From an uncultured Bacilli bacterium (GTDB taxonomy: Bacteria; Bacillota_I; Bacilli_A; RF39; UBA660), in the NCBI GenBank assembly GCA_947626055.1, contig CANQQP010000006.1:1-46850 (forward strand): 46,850 nucleotides of DNA. Reading direction: 5' to 3'. The stretch's first letter is position 1; every line of letters starts with the position of its first letter. The notes beneath the pieces were generated by a model. It did not search any database. It saw only the letters and a list, made by a program, of their open reading frames with translations, and was not told the origin of the DNA. Both the position numbers and the translations under genes were made by a program. This document shows, in pieces, positions 16,561 to 25,386 of the stretch.

Positions 16561-18318
16561 ATGCTTAAATTATTAAAAGGATTGAATAAAAAAGTTTACT
16601 TATTTATAGCTATTAGTTTTATTTTAATTTTTGCCCAAGTGTGGTTGGAATTAAAAATGCCTGATTACATGTCAGAAATAACTGTTTTAGTGCAAACTGA
16701 AGGTAGTAAAATGGCCGATATTTTAAAAAATGGGGGCTTTATGATGTTATGTGCTTTAGGAAGCTTAATATCGGCTATTATTGTTGGTTATTTTATTGCT
16801 AATGTGGCTGCTTTGTTTTCCTTAGAAACTCGTAAAAAATTATTTACTAAAGTAGAAAATTTAGCTATGCATGAAGTAAAACAATTTAGTACATCTAGTT
16901 TAATTACGCGAACAACAAATGATATTACCCAAATTGAAATGTTTTTGGCCATGGGAGTCCAATTGTTGATTAAAGCTCCTATTACAGCTATTTGGGCGAT
17001 TACGAAAATTTTAAATAAAAGTTGGGAATGGAGTATGCTTACCGGGATAGCTGTTATTATTTTACTTACAGTTATTGGTATAATTACTGCTATTGTTATG
17101 CCCAGATTTAAAATTGTCCAAAAATTAATTGATAAAGTTAATGGGGTAACTAGAGAAAATCTAACAGGTATTAGAGTAATTAGAGCTTTTAATGCGGAGA
17201 AATTTCAACAAGATAAATTTGATGACGTTAATAATAAATTAACTAAACAACAATTATTTAATCAAAAAACTTTTGCTATTATGATGCCGATTATGTATTT
17301 GGTTATGTATTTTCTAACTTTATTTATCTATTTAATTGGTGCTAATTTGATTGATGGTGCATTATTGGCTGATAAGATTTCTTTGTTTGGCGATATGGTT
17401 GTTTTCTCATCATATGCTATGCAAGTTATTATGTCCTTTTTAATGTTAGCCATGATTTTTATGATGATGCCAAGAGCCAGTATTTCGGCCAAACGTATTA
17501 GAGAAGTATTAGATGAAGATATCACCATTACGGATGGCCAACAAGAAGGCTTGCAAATTAAACAAAAAGGTACAGTAGAATTTAAAAATGTAAGCTTTAT
17601 GTATCCCGATGCTGAAGAGTACTTGTTGGAAGATATATCTTTTAAAGTAGAAAAAGGCCAAACAGTTGCTTTTATTGGTTCTACGGGTAGCGGTAAATCA
17701 ACTCTTATTAATTTAATTCCGCGTTTTTATGATGTTACTAAAGGCGAAATTTTCGTAGATGGAATTAATATTAAAGACTACAAACAAACGGATTTACATA
17801 ATAAAATAGGGTATGTTCCTCAAAAAGCGGTATTGTTTAATGGAACTGTTAAAGAGAATGTTGGTTATGGTGATAATGGAAAAAAGATTAGTGATAAAAA
17901 AATTAAAGAAGCGATTAAAATTGCCCAAGCTGAAGAATTTATTTTAAAAATGGATGATAAATACGATTCGCATATTGCCGCCAGAGGAACAAATATATCA
18001 GGAGGACAAAAACAACGATTAGCCATTGCACGAGCTATTGCTAAAGATCCCGAAATTTATATCTTTGATGATTCGTTTTCGGCCTTAGATTATAAAACGG
18101 ATGCTACTTTGCGAAAAGAATTAAAAAAATATACAAAAGAGGCAACGACTTTAATTGTTGCGCAAAGAATTGGTACTATTATGCATGCTGATCAAATAAT
18201 AGTTTTAGATAATGGTAAATGTGTGGGAATAGGCACTCACAAAGAGTTATTACAAAATTGTGAAGTCTATAAACAAATTGCCTTATCACAAATATCAGAG
18301 GAGGAGTTAGCAAAATGA
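16561..18318 (+). CDS. ABC exporter subunit with degenerate catalytic site
   Basis: A fused half-transporter of 585 residues: membrane domain about 1-320 (six helices), then ATPase domain. Walker A is GSTGSGKST (373-381), the signature is ISGGQ (S480), and Walker B is YIFDDS, where the catalytic Glu is replaced by Asp504. In heterodimeric exporters such as BmrC/BmrD, LmrC/LmrD and TM287/288, one subunit carries this change. AAGGGAGG precedes the ATG. Its last four bases overlap the start of the partner gene, so both subunits are made together. Substrate unknown; drug or lipid export is common in this family. Confidence 0.92.
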   Translation: MLKLLKGLNKKVYLFIAISFILIFAQVWLELKMPDYMSEITVLVQTEGSKMADILKNGGFMMLCALGSLISAIIVGYFIANVAALFSLETRKKLFTKVENLAMHEVKQFSTSSLITRTTNDITQIEMFLAMGVQLLIKAPITAIWAITKILNKSWEWSMLTGIAVIILLTVIGIITAIVMPRFKIVQKLIDKVNGVTRENLTGIRVIRAFNAEKFQQDKFDDVNNKLTKQQLFNQKTFAIMMPIMYLVMYFLTLFIYLIGANLIDGALLADKISLFGDMVVFSSYAMQVIMSFLMLAMIFMMMPRASISAKRIREVLDEDITITDGQQEGLQIKQKGTVEFKNVSFMYPDAEEYLLEDISFKVEKGQTVAFIGSTGSGKSTLINLIPRFYDVTKGEIFVDGINIKDYKQTDLHNKIGYVPQKAVLFNGTVKENVGYGDNGKKISDKKIKEAIKIAQAEEFILKMDDKYDSHIAARGTNISGGQKQRLAIARAIAKDPEIYIFDDSFSALDYKTDATLRKELKKYTKEATTLIVAQRIGTIMHADQIIVLDNGKCVGIGTHKELLQNCEVYKQIALSQISEEELAK

Positions 18319-20648
18319 AAGAAGAAAAACATGTAAAAAGACCTCCAAGAGGGCCAATGGCTCCTTTACAAAAAGCTAAAAATTTTAAAAGTTCTATCCT
18401 GCGTCTTTTAAAGGAATTAAAACCATATAAGTTTTTAATAACTTTATCGATGATATTAGCAATTGCAGGGGCAGCTTTATCGATTATGGCACCCAACCGT
18501 CTGGCGGATTTAACTGATGAAATCTCGAAGGGCTTAATTGTTAATACAAAAAATTTAGAAAAATTAACTAAAGATATTACTTCTTCGTTATCTAATAATG
18601 ATAGGCTAAATGCTATTTTAGATATCCAATTAAATGAAAAAACATCTTTTACCATAATGGCATCTAGTTCTATTACTCCTGAAGATAAAGAAGAATTTAA
18701 CAAATTTTTAAATGAGATCCAAACAAGTAAACAAGAAGATTTTGTGAAAAATCTTACAAATTTACCAACTAGTGTTTTAGAAGTTTTATTACAAGATAGT
18801 ATTTATCAAGATGTTGCTATAACAGCGCAAGATAAGATAGCCTTTTTAAAAGTTTCTCAAAATATCGAGGCTCACAAAGAAATAGATATTCCGATAAATA
18901 TTGAAAAGGTTTTATTTTCCGAAATTACTTTAGATAAGGTGCAAATAACCTCTCAAGATCAAGCCAAATTTTTAGAACTTATGAGTAAAGTAGGAGAAGA
19001 CCAAACTCAACTTTATAAACAGTTGGATAAGGCTCCAAAGCATATCAAACAAGTAATTGAACCAAAAATGAATATGAAGGCAATTAAGACAATAGGAATT
19101 ATCTTAATAGCCATGTATTTAAGTAGTGCTTTGTTTACTTATATTGAACAAATTTCCATGACCGATGTTTCTAATAAATTTGCCAAAAGTTTAAGAACTC
19201 GAATTTCAAATAAAATTAATCGTTTACCACTTAAGTATTTTGATCGACATTCAACGGGGGATATTTTATCTAGAGTAACAAATGATGTCGATATGATTGC
19301 GATGAATATGAACCAATCTCTAGCTACTTTAGTGTCGGCTTTAACGTTATTTTTGGGAACTATTATCATGATGTTTTATACTAATTGGATAATGGCTATA
19401 ACAGCGATTTTATCAAGCTTTTTAGGATTTTTGTTTATGTCCCAAGTATTAGGAAGATCCCAAAAGTACTTTAGTGCTCGTCAAGAAGAACTAGGAAATT
19501 TAAACGGTCATATCGAAGAGATTTATTCCGGTTTAAATGTTGTTAAAGCCTACAATGGTTCTAAAGAAGCAGATCGTAAATTTGATGAATATAATAAAAA
19601 AGTTTATGAAGCTAATCGTAAAAGTCAATTCTTATCCGGTTTAATGATGCCAATGATGGGATTTATTGGTAATTTAGGATATGTGGCAGTATGTATTGTT
19701 GGAGCCGTATTGACAATGAAAAATCAAATTAGTTTTGGTGTTATTGTGGCTTTTATTACTTATGTAAGACTATTTACTTCCCCATTATCACAAATAGCTC
19801 AAGCTATGACGGCGATGCAATCAACTGCTGCCGCTAGTGAGCGCGTCTTTGCTTTTATTGATGAAGAAGAGATGAATAATGAAAAAAATATTATTAAATC
19901 GCTTTCTCGTTCGAAAGTTAAAGGAAATATTGAATTTAAAAATGTTGTTTTTAAATATGATGGCAATGATAAACCTACAATCAAAAACTTTAGTGCTGTG
20001 GCCCATGCGGGTGAAAAAATTGCAATTGTTGGTCCAACCGGGGCTGGAAAAACTACAATGGTTAATTTACTGATGAAATTTTATGAAATAGATAGTGGAG
20101 ATATTTTGATAGATGGTATTTCTACGAAAGAATTAACTCGCGAAAATGTTCATGATTTATTTACGATGGTCTTACAAGATACTTGGGTTTTTGATGGAAC
20201 TGTTAAAGAAAACATTATTTATAATCGTCAAAGTATAAGTGATGAAGAAGTCAAAGAAGTATGTAAAACTGTAGGACTTGATCACTTTATTAAAACTTTA
20301 CCAAAAGGTTACAATTCTAAAATTGTTGATAATGATACGATATCAGCTGGTCAAAAACAACTTTTAACTATTGCTCGTGGTATGTTAGAAGACACGCCTT
20401 TCCTAATCTTAGATGAAGCTACAAGTAATGTTGATACTAGAACTGAGGAATTAGTCCAAAAGGCTATGGATAAATTAACGGAAGGTAGAACTTCATTTAT
20501 AATTGCCCATCGTCTTTCTACTATTAAAAATGCTGATTTAATTTTAGTAATGAAGGATGGAAATATTATTGAAACAGGTAGTCATGAAGAACTTATGGCT
20601 AAAAACGGTTTCTATGCTGATTTATATAATTCGCAATTTGAAATTTAA
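18315..20648 (+). CDS. ABC exporter subunit with large extracellular insertion
   Basis: The partner half-transporter, 777 residues. Walker A is GPTGAGKTT (573-581), Walker B is FLILDEATS with the catalytic Glu701, and the signature reads ISAGQ (Ala678 for Gly). Thus the changed signature here faces the Asp504 site of the first subunit, giving one degenerate and one good ATP site. After a short basic N-terminus (KRPPRGPMAP) and helix 1 (about 38-58), roughly 190 extra residues precede helix 2 (about 256-278). This insertion lies outside the cell and makes the protein longer than the usual 580-620. Such insertions occur in related Firmicutes exporters. Confidence 0.92.
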   Translation: MKEEKHVKRPPRGPMAPLQKAKNFKSSILRLLKELKPYKFLITLSMILAIAGAALSIMAPNRLADLTDEISKGLIVNTKNLEKLTKDITSSLSNNDRLNAILDIQLNEKTSFTIMASSSITPEDKEEFNKFLNEIQTSKQEDFVKNLTNLPTSVLEVLLQDSIYQDVAITAQDKIAFLKVSQNIEAHKEIDIPINIEKVLFSEITLDKVQITSQDQAKFLELMSKVGEDQTQLYKQLDKAPKHIKQVIEPKMNMKAIKTIGIILIAMYLSSALFTYIEQISMTDVSNKFAKSLRTRISNKINRLPLKYFDRHSTGDILSRVTNDVDMIAMNMNQSLATLVSALTLFLGTIIMMFYTNWIMAITAILSSFLGFLFMSQVLGRSQKYFSARQEELGNLNGHIEEIYSGLNVVKAYNGSKEADRKFDEYNKKVYEANRKSQFLSGLMMPMMGFIGNLGYVAVCIVGAVLTMKNQISFGVIVAFITYVRLFTSPLSQIAQAMTAMQSTAAASERVFAFIDEEEMNNEKNIIKSLSRSKVKGNIEFKNVVFKYDGNDKPTIKNFSAVAHAGEKIAIVGPTGAGKTTMVNLLMKFYEIDSGDILIDGISTKELTRENVHDLFTMVLQDTWVFDGTVKENIIYNRQSISDEEVKEVCKTVGLDHFIKTLPKGYNSKIVDNDTISAGQKQLLTIARGMLEDTPFLILDEATSNVDTRTEELVQKAMDKLTEGRTSFIIAHRLSTIKNADLILVMKDGNIIETGSHEELMAKNGFYADLYNSQFEI

Positions 20649-20670
20649 ATACTAGAGAAATCTAGTATTT
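20647..20670 (+). terminator. Hairpin after the ABC operon
   Basis: AAATACTAGA (20647-20656) and TCTAGTATTT (20661-20670) form a perfect 10-bp stem with a GAAA tetraloop. The T tract is short, so termination may be partial. Confidence 0.65.
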
Positions 20671-20674
20671 TAAA

Positions 20675-20703
20675 TTGACTTATTAGATATCTAAACATAT
20701 AAT
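20675..20703 (+). promoter_or_regulatory. Near-consensus promoter of the amber-broken gene
   Basis: TTGACT (20675-20680) and TATAAT (20698-20703) with a 17-base spacer, 23 bases before the ATG. Confidence 0.8.
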
Positions 20704-20725
20704 AATTTTACTAAGGAGAGATATT

Positions 20726-21187
20726 ATGACGACAGAAAATTTACCAGAAATATTTTATATATCCTTTAATGAACCACAAAATATCAGTAATGATTATAAT
20801 GTAACATATGAATAGTGTGTAGAAAGAGCCTTACTAGCTCATCAACGTAAAGAATTAAATTTGACTAGTGATTTAATTATTTTTGATGGACGAGGCGAAT
20901 TTGCTAATATTAATTTTAGTAGATATTATTATGAAAAATTGCGATTTTTAGCGAGTTGTGTGGCAGCGAATAATAATAAATGTGTTACTTTTGGGTATGT
21001 TTATGAACAAGATGGATTTGTGATTGTCAAAGTGGCTTTGAAAAAACAGGGTGAATTTTTAGAAGATGATATCATAATTATAGAACCTGAAGAAAGTAAA
21101 GAAATAGATGCTCAAATATTAATTGACACAGTAAAGGAATTCCAGGAACATTACAAATATCGTCGTATTTTAAATAGAAAAAAATAA
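20726..21187 (+). pseudogene. Unknown small protein gene interrupted by an in-frame TAG
   Basis: A frame of 154 codons starts at ATG 20726 seven bases after AAGGAGAG and behind a near-consensus promoter, but codon 30 is TAG (20813-20815). The frame then continues without interruption to the TAA at 21187, and the part after the stop reads as a normal protein (CVERALLAHQRKELNL, then LIIFDGRGEFANINF). One base change, for example CAG to TAG, explains it. TAG ends several other genes here, so general recoding is unlikely. A restart at TTG 20861 would give 108 residues but has no clear SD. Either a fresh pseudogene, a sequencing error or readthrough. Family unknown. Confidence 0.7.
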
Positions 21188-21210
21188 ATCAGTGTGTTGC
21201 TGATTTATTT
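21182..21210. terminator. Bidirectional terminator
   Basis: AAATAAATCAG (21182-21192) pairs with CTGATTTATTT (21200-21210) around a 7-base loop, T-rich on both outer sides. It serves the broken gene and the convergent aquaporin gene. Confidence 0.8.
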
Positions 21211-21891
21211 TTCTTTATTAGTTTTTAATGTGAACTTATAAATTATGACGGCAATAAGTGAACCAATAAGCGGTCCCACAATAAATACCCACACTTGCGC
21301 AAGGGCTTTACCTCCTAATAAAATAGCCGGAGCTAAGCTACGCGCAGGATTTACTGACGTACCAGTTAAAGGAATGCCAATAATATGAACTAGTGTTAAA
21401 GCAAGACCGATAAGTAAACCACTTATATTAGCTTTGTTTTTATCACTTGTGACTTTAATAACCGTTAAAACAAAAACAATTGTTAAAATAATTTCAACAA
21501 GTAAAGCACCACCCATAGACAAATTAACGCTCGAAAGTTCTTTAAAGCCATTTGCACCCAAACCAACACTTTGAATACTTCCTAAATTAGCACTAGTAAT
21601 AATCCACATTAATAAAAACGATCCTACTAAAGCTCCTAGGATTTGCGAAATAACATAACCTATAAATTCTTTTAAATCAATTTTCTTTAAAAGAAACATA
21701 GCTAAACTGACAGCTGGGTTAATATGACAACCTGATATTTCCCCGATAATTGAAGCTGCAACTATTAGAGCCAGACCAAAAGCAATTGCAACTCCTAAAG
21801 TACCAACATAGGCTCCCGCTAAAGCAGCTGTACCACAACCAAATAAGACTAAAATGGCTGTGCCTAAAAATTCACTAAAATACTTCTTCAT
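21205..21891 (-). CDS. aqpZ: Aquaporin (AqpZ-like)
   Basis: The ATG at 21891 follows AAGGAGG; the frame six codons longer overlaps the -10 box. The 228-residue protein has six hydrophobic helices and both half-helix NPA motifs, CHINPAVS (58-60) and TSVNPARS. The region around the second motif (VHIIGIPLTGTSVNPARS) has His and Thr at the positions forming the narrow AqpZ water filter, and lacks the Asp after NPAR that marks glycerol facilitators. It probably conducts water. It is transcribed alone, or together with the small membrane protein upstream. Confidence 0.9.
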   Translation of the reverse strand: MKKYFSEFLGTAILVLFGCGTAALAGAYVGTLGVAIAFGLALIVAASIIGEISGCHINPAVSLAMFLLKKIDLKEFIGYVISQILGALVGSFLLMWIITSANLGSIQSVGLGANGFKELSSVNLSMGGALLVEIILTIVFVLTVIKVTSDKNKANISGLLIGLALTLVHIIGIPLTGTSVNPARSLAPAILLGGKALAQVWVFIVGPLIGSLIAVIIYKFTLKTNKEK

Positions 21892-21908
21892 TTCTCCTCC
21901 TTGATACA

Positions 21909-21914
21909 ATTATA
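21909..21914 (-). promoter_or_regulatory. -10 box of the aquaporin gene
   Basis: TATAAT on the minus strand (21914-21909), 18 bases before the ATG; the -35 is not clear. Its position excludes a start further upstream. Confidence 0.55.
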
Positions 21915-21942
21915 CAAAAAAATAAGAAGTTTTAAAACTTCT
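21915..21942 (-). terminator. Terminator of the small membrane protein gene
   Basis: AGAAG (21925-21929) and CTTCT (21938-21942) enclose TTTTAAAA, itself self-complementary; on the minus strand a T run follows. Confidence 0.7.
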
Positions 21943-22147
21943 AATCTAGGAATTTTTTATTTATTTTTAGAAGAATGTAGTGAAATATCATCCCCACACT
22001 AATACCTATAAAAAAACCACAGACAGTGCTATTAACTATACTATTGATAAAATTGCCAATAACATAGCCGGCTAAAGCTCCGCTAAAAGCAAATATAATA
22101 TAGAGAAGTGCAACTATTAGAAAAAAGTTATCTATTCCTTTTTTCAT
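21941..22147 (-). CDS. Small two-helix membrane protein
   Basis: A 68-residue protein with two hydrophobic helices (about 8-30 and 38-60) separated by a short turn (NFINSIVNSTV), and a basic C-terminus (KINKKFLD). AGGAGGT lies eight bases before the ATG. Glycine-rich packing faces (GALAGYVIG, GFFIGISVG) suggest tight helix pairing. No family is recognised. It is divergent from the prepilin operon. Confidence 0.7.
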   Translation of the reverse strand: MKKGIDNFFLIVALLYIIFAFSGALAGYVIGNFINSIVNSTVCGFFIGISVGMIFHYILLKINKKFLD

Positions 22148-22219
22148 AGTATTTACCTCCTATGGTATTTTATGAAAATATGCAAAAGAAAACTGTGTGT
22201 ATATAATAACATTCCCCCT

Positions 22220-22250
22220 TTGACAATAAATTAGGGGGGGGGGGTATAAT
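22220..22250 (+). promoter_or_regulatory. Putative phase-variable promoter with G11 spacer
   Basis: TTGACA (22220-22225) and TATAAT (22245-22250) are both consensus but 19 bases apart, two more than optimal. The spacer ends in 11 consecutive G (22234-22244) that touch the -10 box. Loss of one or two G by slipped-strand pairing would bring the spacer to 18 or 17 and strengthen the promoter. A C5 run (22214-22218) just upstream could pair with the G run. It drives the prepilin operon. Confidence 0.8.
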
Positions 22251-22285
22251 GAATACATAATATATAATATTTAGGGAGTGGACAT

Positions 22286-24205
22286 ATGAATAAAAAAGGT
22301 TTTACACTTGTAGAATTATTGGCAGTTATTGTAATACTAGGTATTTTGATTTCTCTAGCTGTGCCATCAGTATTTTCAGTTTTAGATAACAGTAAAAATA
22401 AAATTAATGATGCAAAACAAAAAGAATATGAATCCTTAGCTAGGATTTGGGGAAATGATTTTGCCGATTCATTGTCAAATAATCAGTGTTATTTTATGAG
22501 CTTAAATTATATGGTTAAAAATGGTTTAAGTGCAGATTTACCTGAAGATATTGATGAAGATGTAGAAAAAGCTGGTGTCGAAATTACGAAAAAAAATAAT
22601 AGACTTAATTATCAATATAGTACAAATAGTTCTTGTCAAACAGTTGATAATTTATCACCTACACTTGTAGATTATTCCGATGATGAAACTATTGTCATAG
22701 CATCGGATGATAAAGTTCCAACTACAGATCCGACAGTTAAATACCCTGATATAGAACAAGTTTATTCTGAGATTGGCGAAGATACAACAGGAGCAAATAA
22801 GCCCGAATTTGATAAAGTATTTCCTGAGGCCGTTCCAGTAGTTTATGATGAAAGTTGTGATTATGATAATGGCTGTTGGCGTGTAGCTGATCCTTCCAAA
22901 AATTGGTATAACTATGGTAAAGGAATTTGGGCTAATATTGCTATTTTATCTCCTTCTAGTAATTATTGTAATAGGACACATGATGTTATTTGTTTAGATG
23001 AAATAGCGAAACATCCAGCAAGTTACTATAAAAACAATCTTGGCATTCAAATATCCATGGATGATATACAAAGTATGTATGTTTGGATTCCTCAATTTAG
23101 TGTCAATAATGTTGATACAAGTAGAGGTGATTATCCTAATATCGATGTTACTTTTACCAATATAGCAAATGTTAATACCTCCTCTTTGCATCGTGCCTTT
23201 ATACATACTACTAAGTTAAAAGTTATAAAAGGGTTTTGGGTTCAAAAGTTTGAAGGTAATAAAATGTATGCAAAAATTTCTAGATATCAAAAAACAAATG
23301 GTGGGGATACTTCGGATGTAGTATGGTTGAATGATGTAATGACTTCTGCCAATCTAATAACAAATTTTGAATGGGGAGCAATAGAATATTTAGCGTATTC
23401 TCAATATGGTATAAAAAATAATAGTATTTGTAATGGACAGATAAAGCCAACATATCAATATTCTTTAAATAAAACCGACTCTTATAAAGTTTCTTACTCG
23501 GGAGTCTCATATGATGGAAATCAAAAATACATTTCGTATGATGGCAGGCAATTTAGTTATTTTGGAGGTAGTTTTGAATCAGCTAATCCGAATCAAGATA
23601 TTTATTTAAATGATCCAATCGAAAATAGGCAGTCCGCTTATTGTAAAAGTACTTCTGGAACTGTATATGGAGTGTATGATATGGCTGGGGGCTTTCCCGA
23701 ATTTACTTTTTTAACAATGAAAAATAAGGAAAATAAACAAATAGAGTTCGTTGGTAGATGGATAACCTCAAATAAAAGTGAAATTAATGGGTGTCAGGGA
23801 ACTATTAAAAAAGAAGATTTGTATATTAAAGATGGTTATGTAACATCGATAACTATGCGAAGAAACGTACCTGGTGCTAATACTTATCCTTATAATGATG
23901 ATGAAAACAACTCTAAAGGATCAGTTAAGTATGATGGAATGAAAGACTTTCAAAAGTATGCGGAAGAAAAATCTTTCCCTTATTGTGGCAAACTGAGTTC
24001 AAGTGCTGCGAGTAGTGTTTATAAAAATGTGACTTCATCTAATAGAAACTCTTTCTATGAGGCTCATATAGCAATGATAAGGGGCTCTGAGAGTATATTT
24101 GATTTTAGTTCTACTAGGTTAAATAATGTTTATTATAAAGGTAGATATTGGCCGGATCTTGGAAGTACGAATGCTATTATGAGGAATGTGTATTTAAATG
24201 AATAA
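22286..24205 (+). CDS. Large prepilin-like surface protein with FGE/lectin-like C-terminus
   Basis: The 639-residue protein begins with a class III-type prepilin signal: MNKKG then FTLVELLAVIVILGILIS, cleavage expected after Gly5 with Glu at mature position 5. It is much longer than a normal pilin. The C-terminal half contains YGVYDMAGGFPEF, like the GxYDMxGxxxE signature of formylglycine-generating-enzyme/C-type-lectin folds, and later IAMIRGSES followed by MRNVY, at the place where family members read RGG...RPV. It may be a pilus-borne or membrane-bound adhesin. AGGGAGTGG precedes the ATG. First gene of a four-gene prepilin operon controlled by the G11 promoter. Confidence 0.82.
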   Translation: MNKKGFTLVELLAVIVILGILISLAVPSVFSVLDNSKNKINDAKQKEYESLARIWGNDFADSLSNNQCYFMSLNYMVKNGLSADLPEDIDEDVEKAGVEITKKNNRLNYQYSTNSSCQTVDNLSPTLVDYSDDETIVIASDDKVPTTDPTVKYPDIEQVYSEIGEDTTGANKPEFDKVFPEAVPVVYDESCDYDNGCWRVADPSKNWYNYGKGIWANIAILSPSSNYCNRTHDVICLDEIAKHPASYYKNNLGIQISMDDIQSMYVWIPQFSVNNVDTSRGDYPNIDVTFTNIANVNTSSLHRAFIHTTKLKVIKGFWVQKFEGNKMYAKISRYQKTNGGDTSDVVWLNDVMTSANLITNFEWGAIEYLAYSQYGIKNNSICNGQIKPTYQYSLNKTDSYKVSYSGVSYDGNQKYISYDGRQFSYFGGSFESANPNQDIYLNDPIENRQSAYCKSTSGTVYGVYDMAGGFPEFTFLTMKNKENKQIEFVGRWITSNKSEINGCQGTIKKEDLYIKDGYVTSITMRRNVPGANTYPYNDDENNSKGSVKYDGMKDFQKYAEEKSFPYCGKLSSSAASSVYKNVTSSNRNSFYEAHIAMIRGSESIFDFSSTRLNNVYYKGRYWPDLGSTNAIMRNVYLNE

Positions 24206-24707
24206 TAAAGGATTTGTATTTGTTGAATCAATTGTTGTAAGTGTATGTATTTTAGTTATTACTATACCATTATATATCTTGACCTTAAACACTTTATCCT
24301 CTTTTAAGGTGAGAAGTTCTTACGATTCTGTAAATCATTTATATGATTTAAACACAATAAAAATATTTCTATATCGAAATGGTGATGTTAATATATTATG
24401 TGATAAAGTAGATAAAGATAAAACAATTTTATCCATTTATCAACTTAGCTTTGGAAGTAATGATAAAAATAACGTATATATGGGTTTAAAAAATCAAATG
24501 AAAATAAAAAAATTATTTTTTACTCACTTTAATATTAATTTAGCAGCAAACAATAAAATTAATAATTTAATAAAAAAGGATACTAAGTTGTATAATTATT
24601 TAAATTATTTAAATAAGGATCAGACTGTTAATAAATATTTATATCGATTAGTTGCTGAGTTTGAAGATGGTAATTTTGCTTCAATAAATATGTATAGAAC
24701 AGAGTAG
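24198..24707 (+). CDS. Prepilin-like minor pseudopilin
   Basis: A 169-residue protein with a prepilin signal, MNNKG then FVFVESIVVSVCILVITI, including Glu at mature position 5. The rest is a short soluble part rich in Lys and Asn. It overlaps the preceding gene by eight bases, showing cotranscription. Similar small proteins act as minor pilins priming type IV pili or competence pseudopili, but the match here is only by the N-terminus and gene order. Confidence 0.78.
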   Translation: MNNKGFVFVESIVVSVCILVITIPLYILTLNTLSSFKVRSSYDSVNHLYDLNTIKIFLYRNGDVNILCDKVDKDKTILSIYQLSFGSNDKNNVYMGLKNQMKIKKLFFTHFNINLAANNKINNLIKKDTKLYNYLNYLNKDQTVNKYLYRLVAEFEDGNFASINMYRTE

Positions 24708-24714
24708 GGAAATT

Positions 24715-25179
24715 ATGAATAAAAAAGGTATAATGTTAGTGGAATTACTTATAAGTATTGTATTTACTTCTATAATTTTAATAGGTATAACATCTATTAT
24801 TGTAAATATGCTAAATCTTTTAAATCAAGGTATTGTTTATAAAATAGAAAATGAGGAAAAAACTAGTATTTATAACTATATTGCTCCTAAATTTGCTAAA
24901 TATAATATAAAAAATATTACTAAGAATCAAAATAATAATTATACAATTGAATGTGATAAAGACTATACTATGAATATAAGCATTGAAAATCAAAATCTAA
25001 ATATAGATTCTCAGCAATATAAAAAAGATAAATTTATTAAGTATAATAGTTTGAAATTAGAAAGAAAACAGCAGGGTGAAGAATCTTATATATTATTAAC
25101 AATTGATATGACGTTATTAAATAAAAATTCAAATATTGTAATATATTATGTTAATGATGAATATAACGGTGAGATATAA
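24715..25179 (+). CDS. Prepilin-like minor pseudopilin (ComGF-like)
   Basis: A 154-residue protein with a prepilin signal, MNKKG then IMLVELLISIVFTSIILIG, with Glu at mature position 5. The soluble domain has alternating polar strands (YTIECDKDYTMNISIENQ) and ends with a beta pair, resembling ComGF-type pseudopilins in size and layout. It lies seven bases after the previous prepilin gene with AGGGAAATT ahead of its ATG. The exact subtype is uncertain. Confidence 0.75.
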   Translation: MNKKGIMLVELLISIVFTSIILIGITSIIVNMLNLLNQGIVYKIENEEKTSIYNYIAPKFAKYNIKNITKNQNNNYTIECDKDYTMNISIENQNLNIDSQQYKKDKFIKYNSLKLERKQQGEESYILLTIDMTLLNKNSNIVIYYVNDEYNGEI

Positions 25180-25201
25180 CTTTTATAGGAGAGGAATATT
25201 T

Positions 25202-25384
25202 ATGAGAAATAATAATAAAGGTTTTATTACAACCACGATAGTATTTTCTTGCTTAATTGTTACTATTGCCTTGATTTTCTTTTTGTTAAATATTATTGAA
25301 AATCAATTAAATGGCATCTATAATAGTGACTATATAAAAGAGCGGATTAATCATATAGTTCCGTATGATGTAAAATTGGATTAA
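25202..25384 (+). CDS. Short prepilin-like membrane protein
   Basis: The ATG at 25202 follows GGAGAGGAA; an upstream extension of the frame has no SD and overlaps the previous gene. The 60-residue product has MRNNNKG then FITTTIVFSCLIVTIALIF, a prepilin-like signal without the usual Glu at position 5. Pseudopilins lacking this Glu (such as GspK types) sit at pilus tips and are normally much longer, so this may be a truncated or accessory member. Last gene of the operon, followed by a palindromic terminator. Confidence 0.7.
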   Translation: MRNNNKGFITTTIVFSCLIVTIALIFFLLNIIENQLNGIYNSDYIKERINHIVPYDVKLD

Positions 25385-25386
25385 AA

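Noticed and set aside
18179-18703. Minus-strand open frame of 174 codons across the junction of the two ABC genes
   Set aside because: Both ABC genes are certain on the plus strand; the minus frame has no SD and no recognisable domain.
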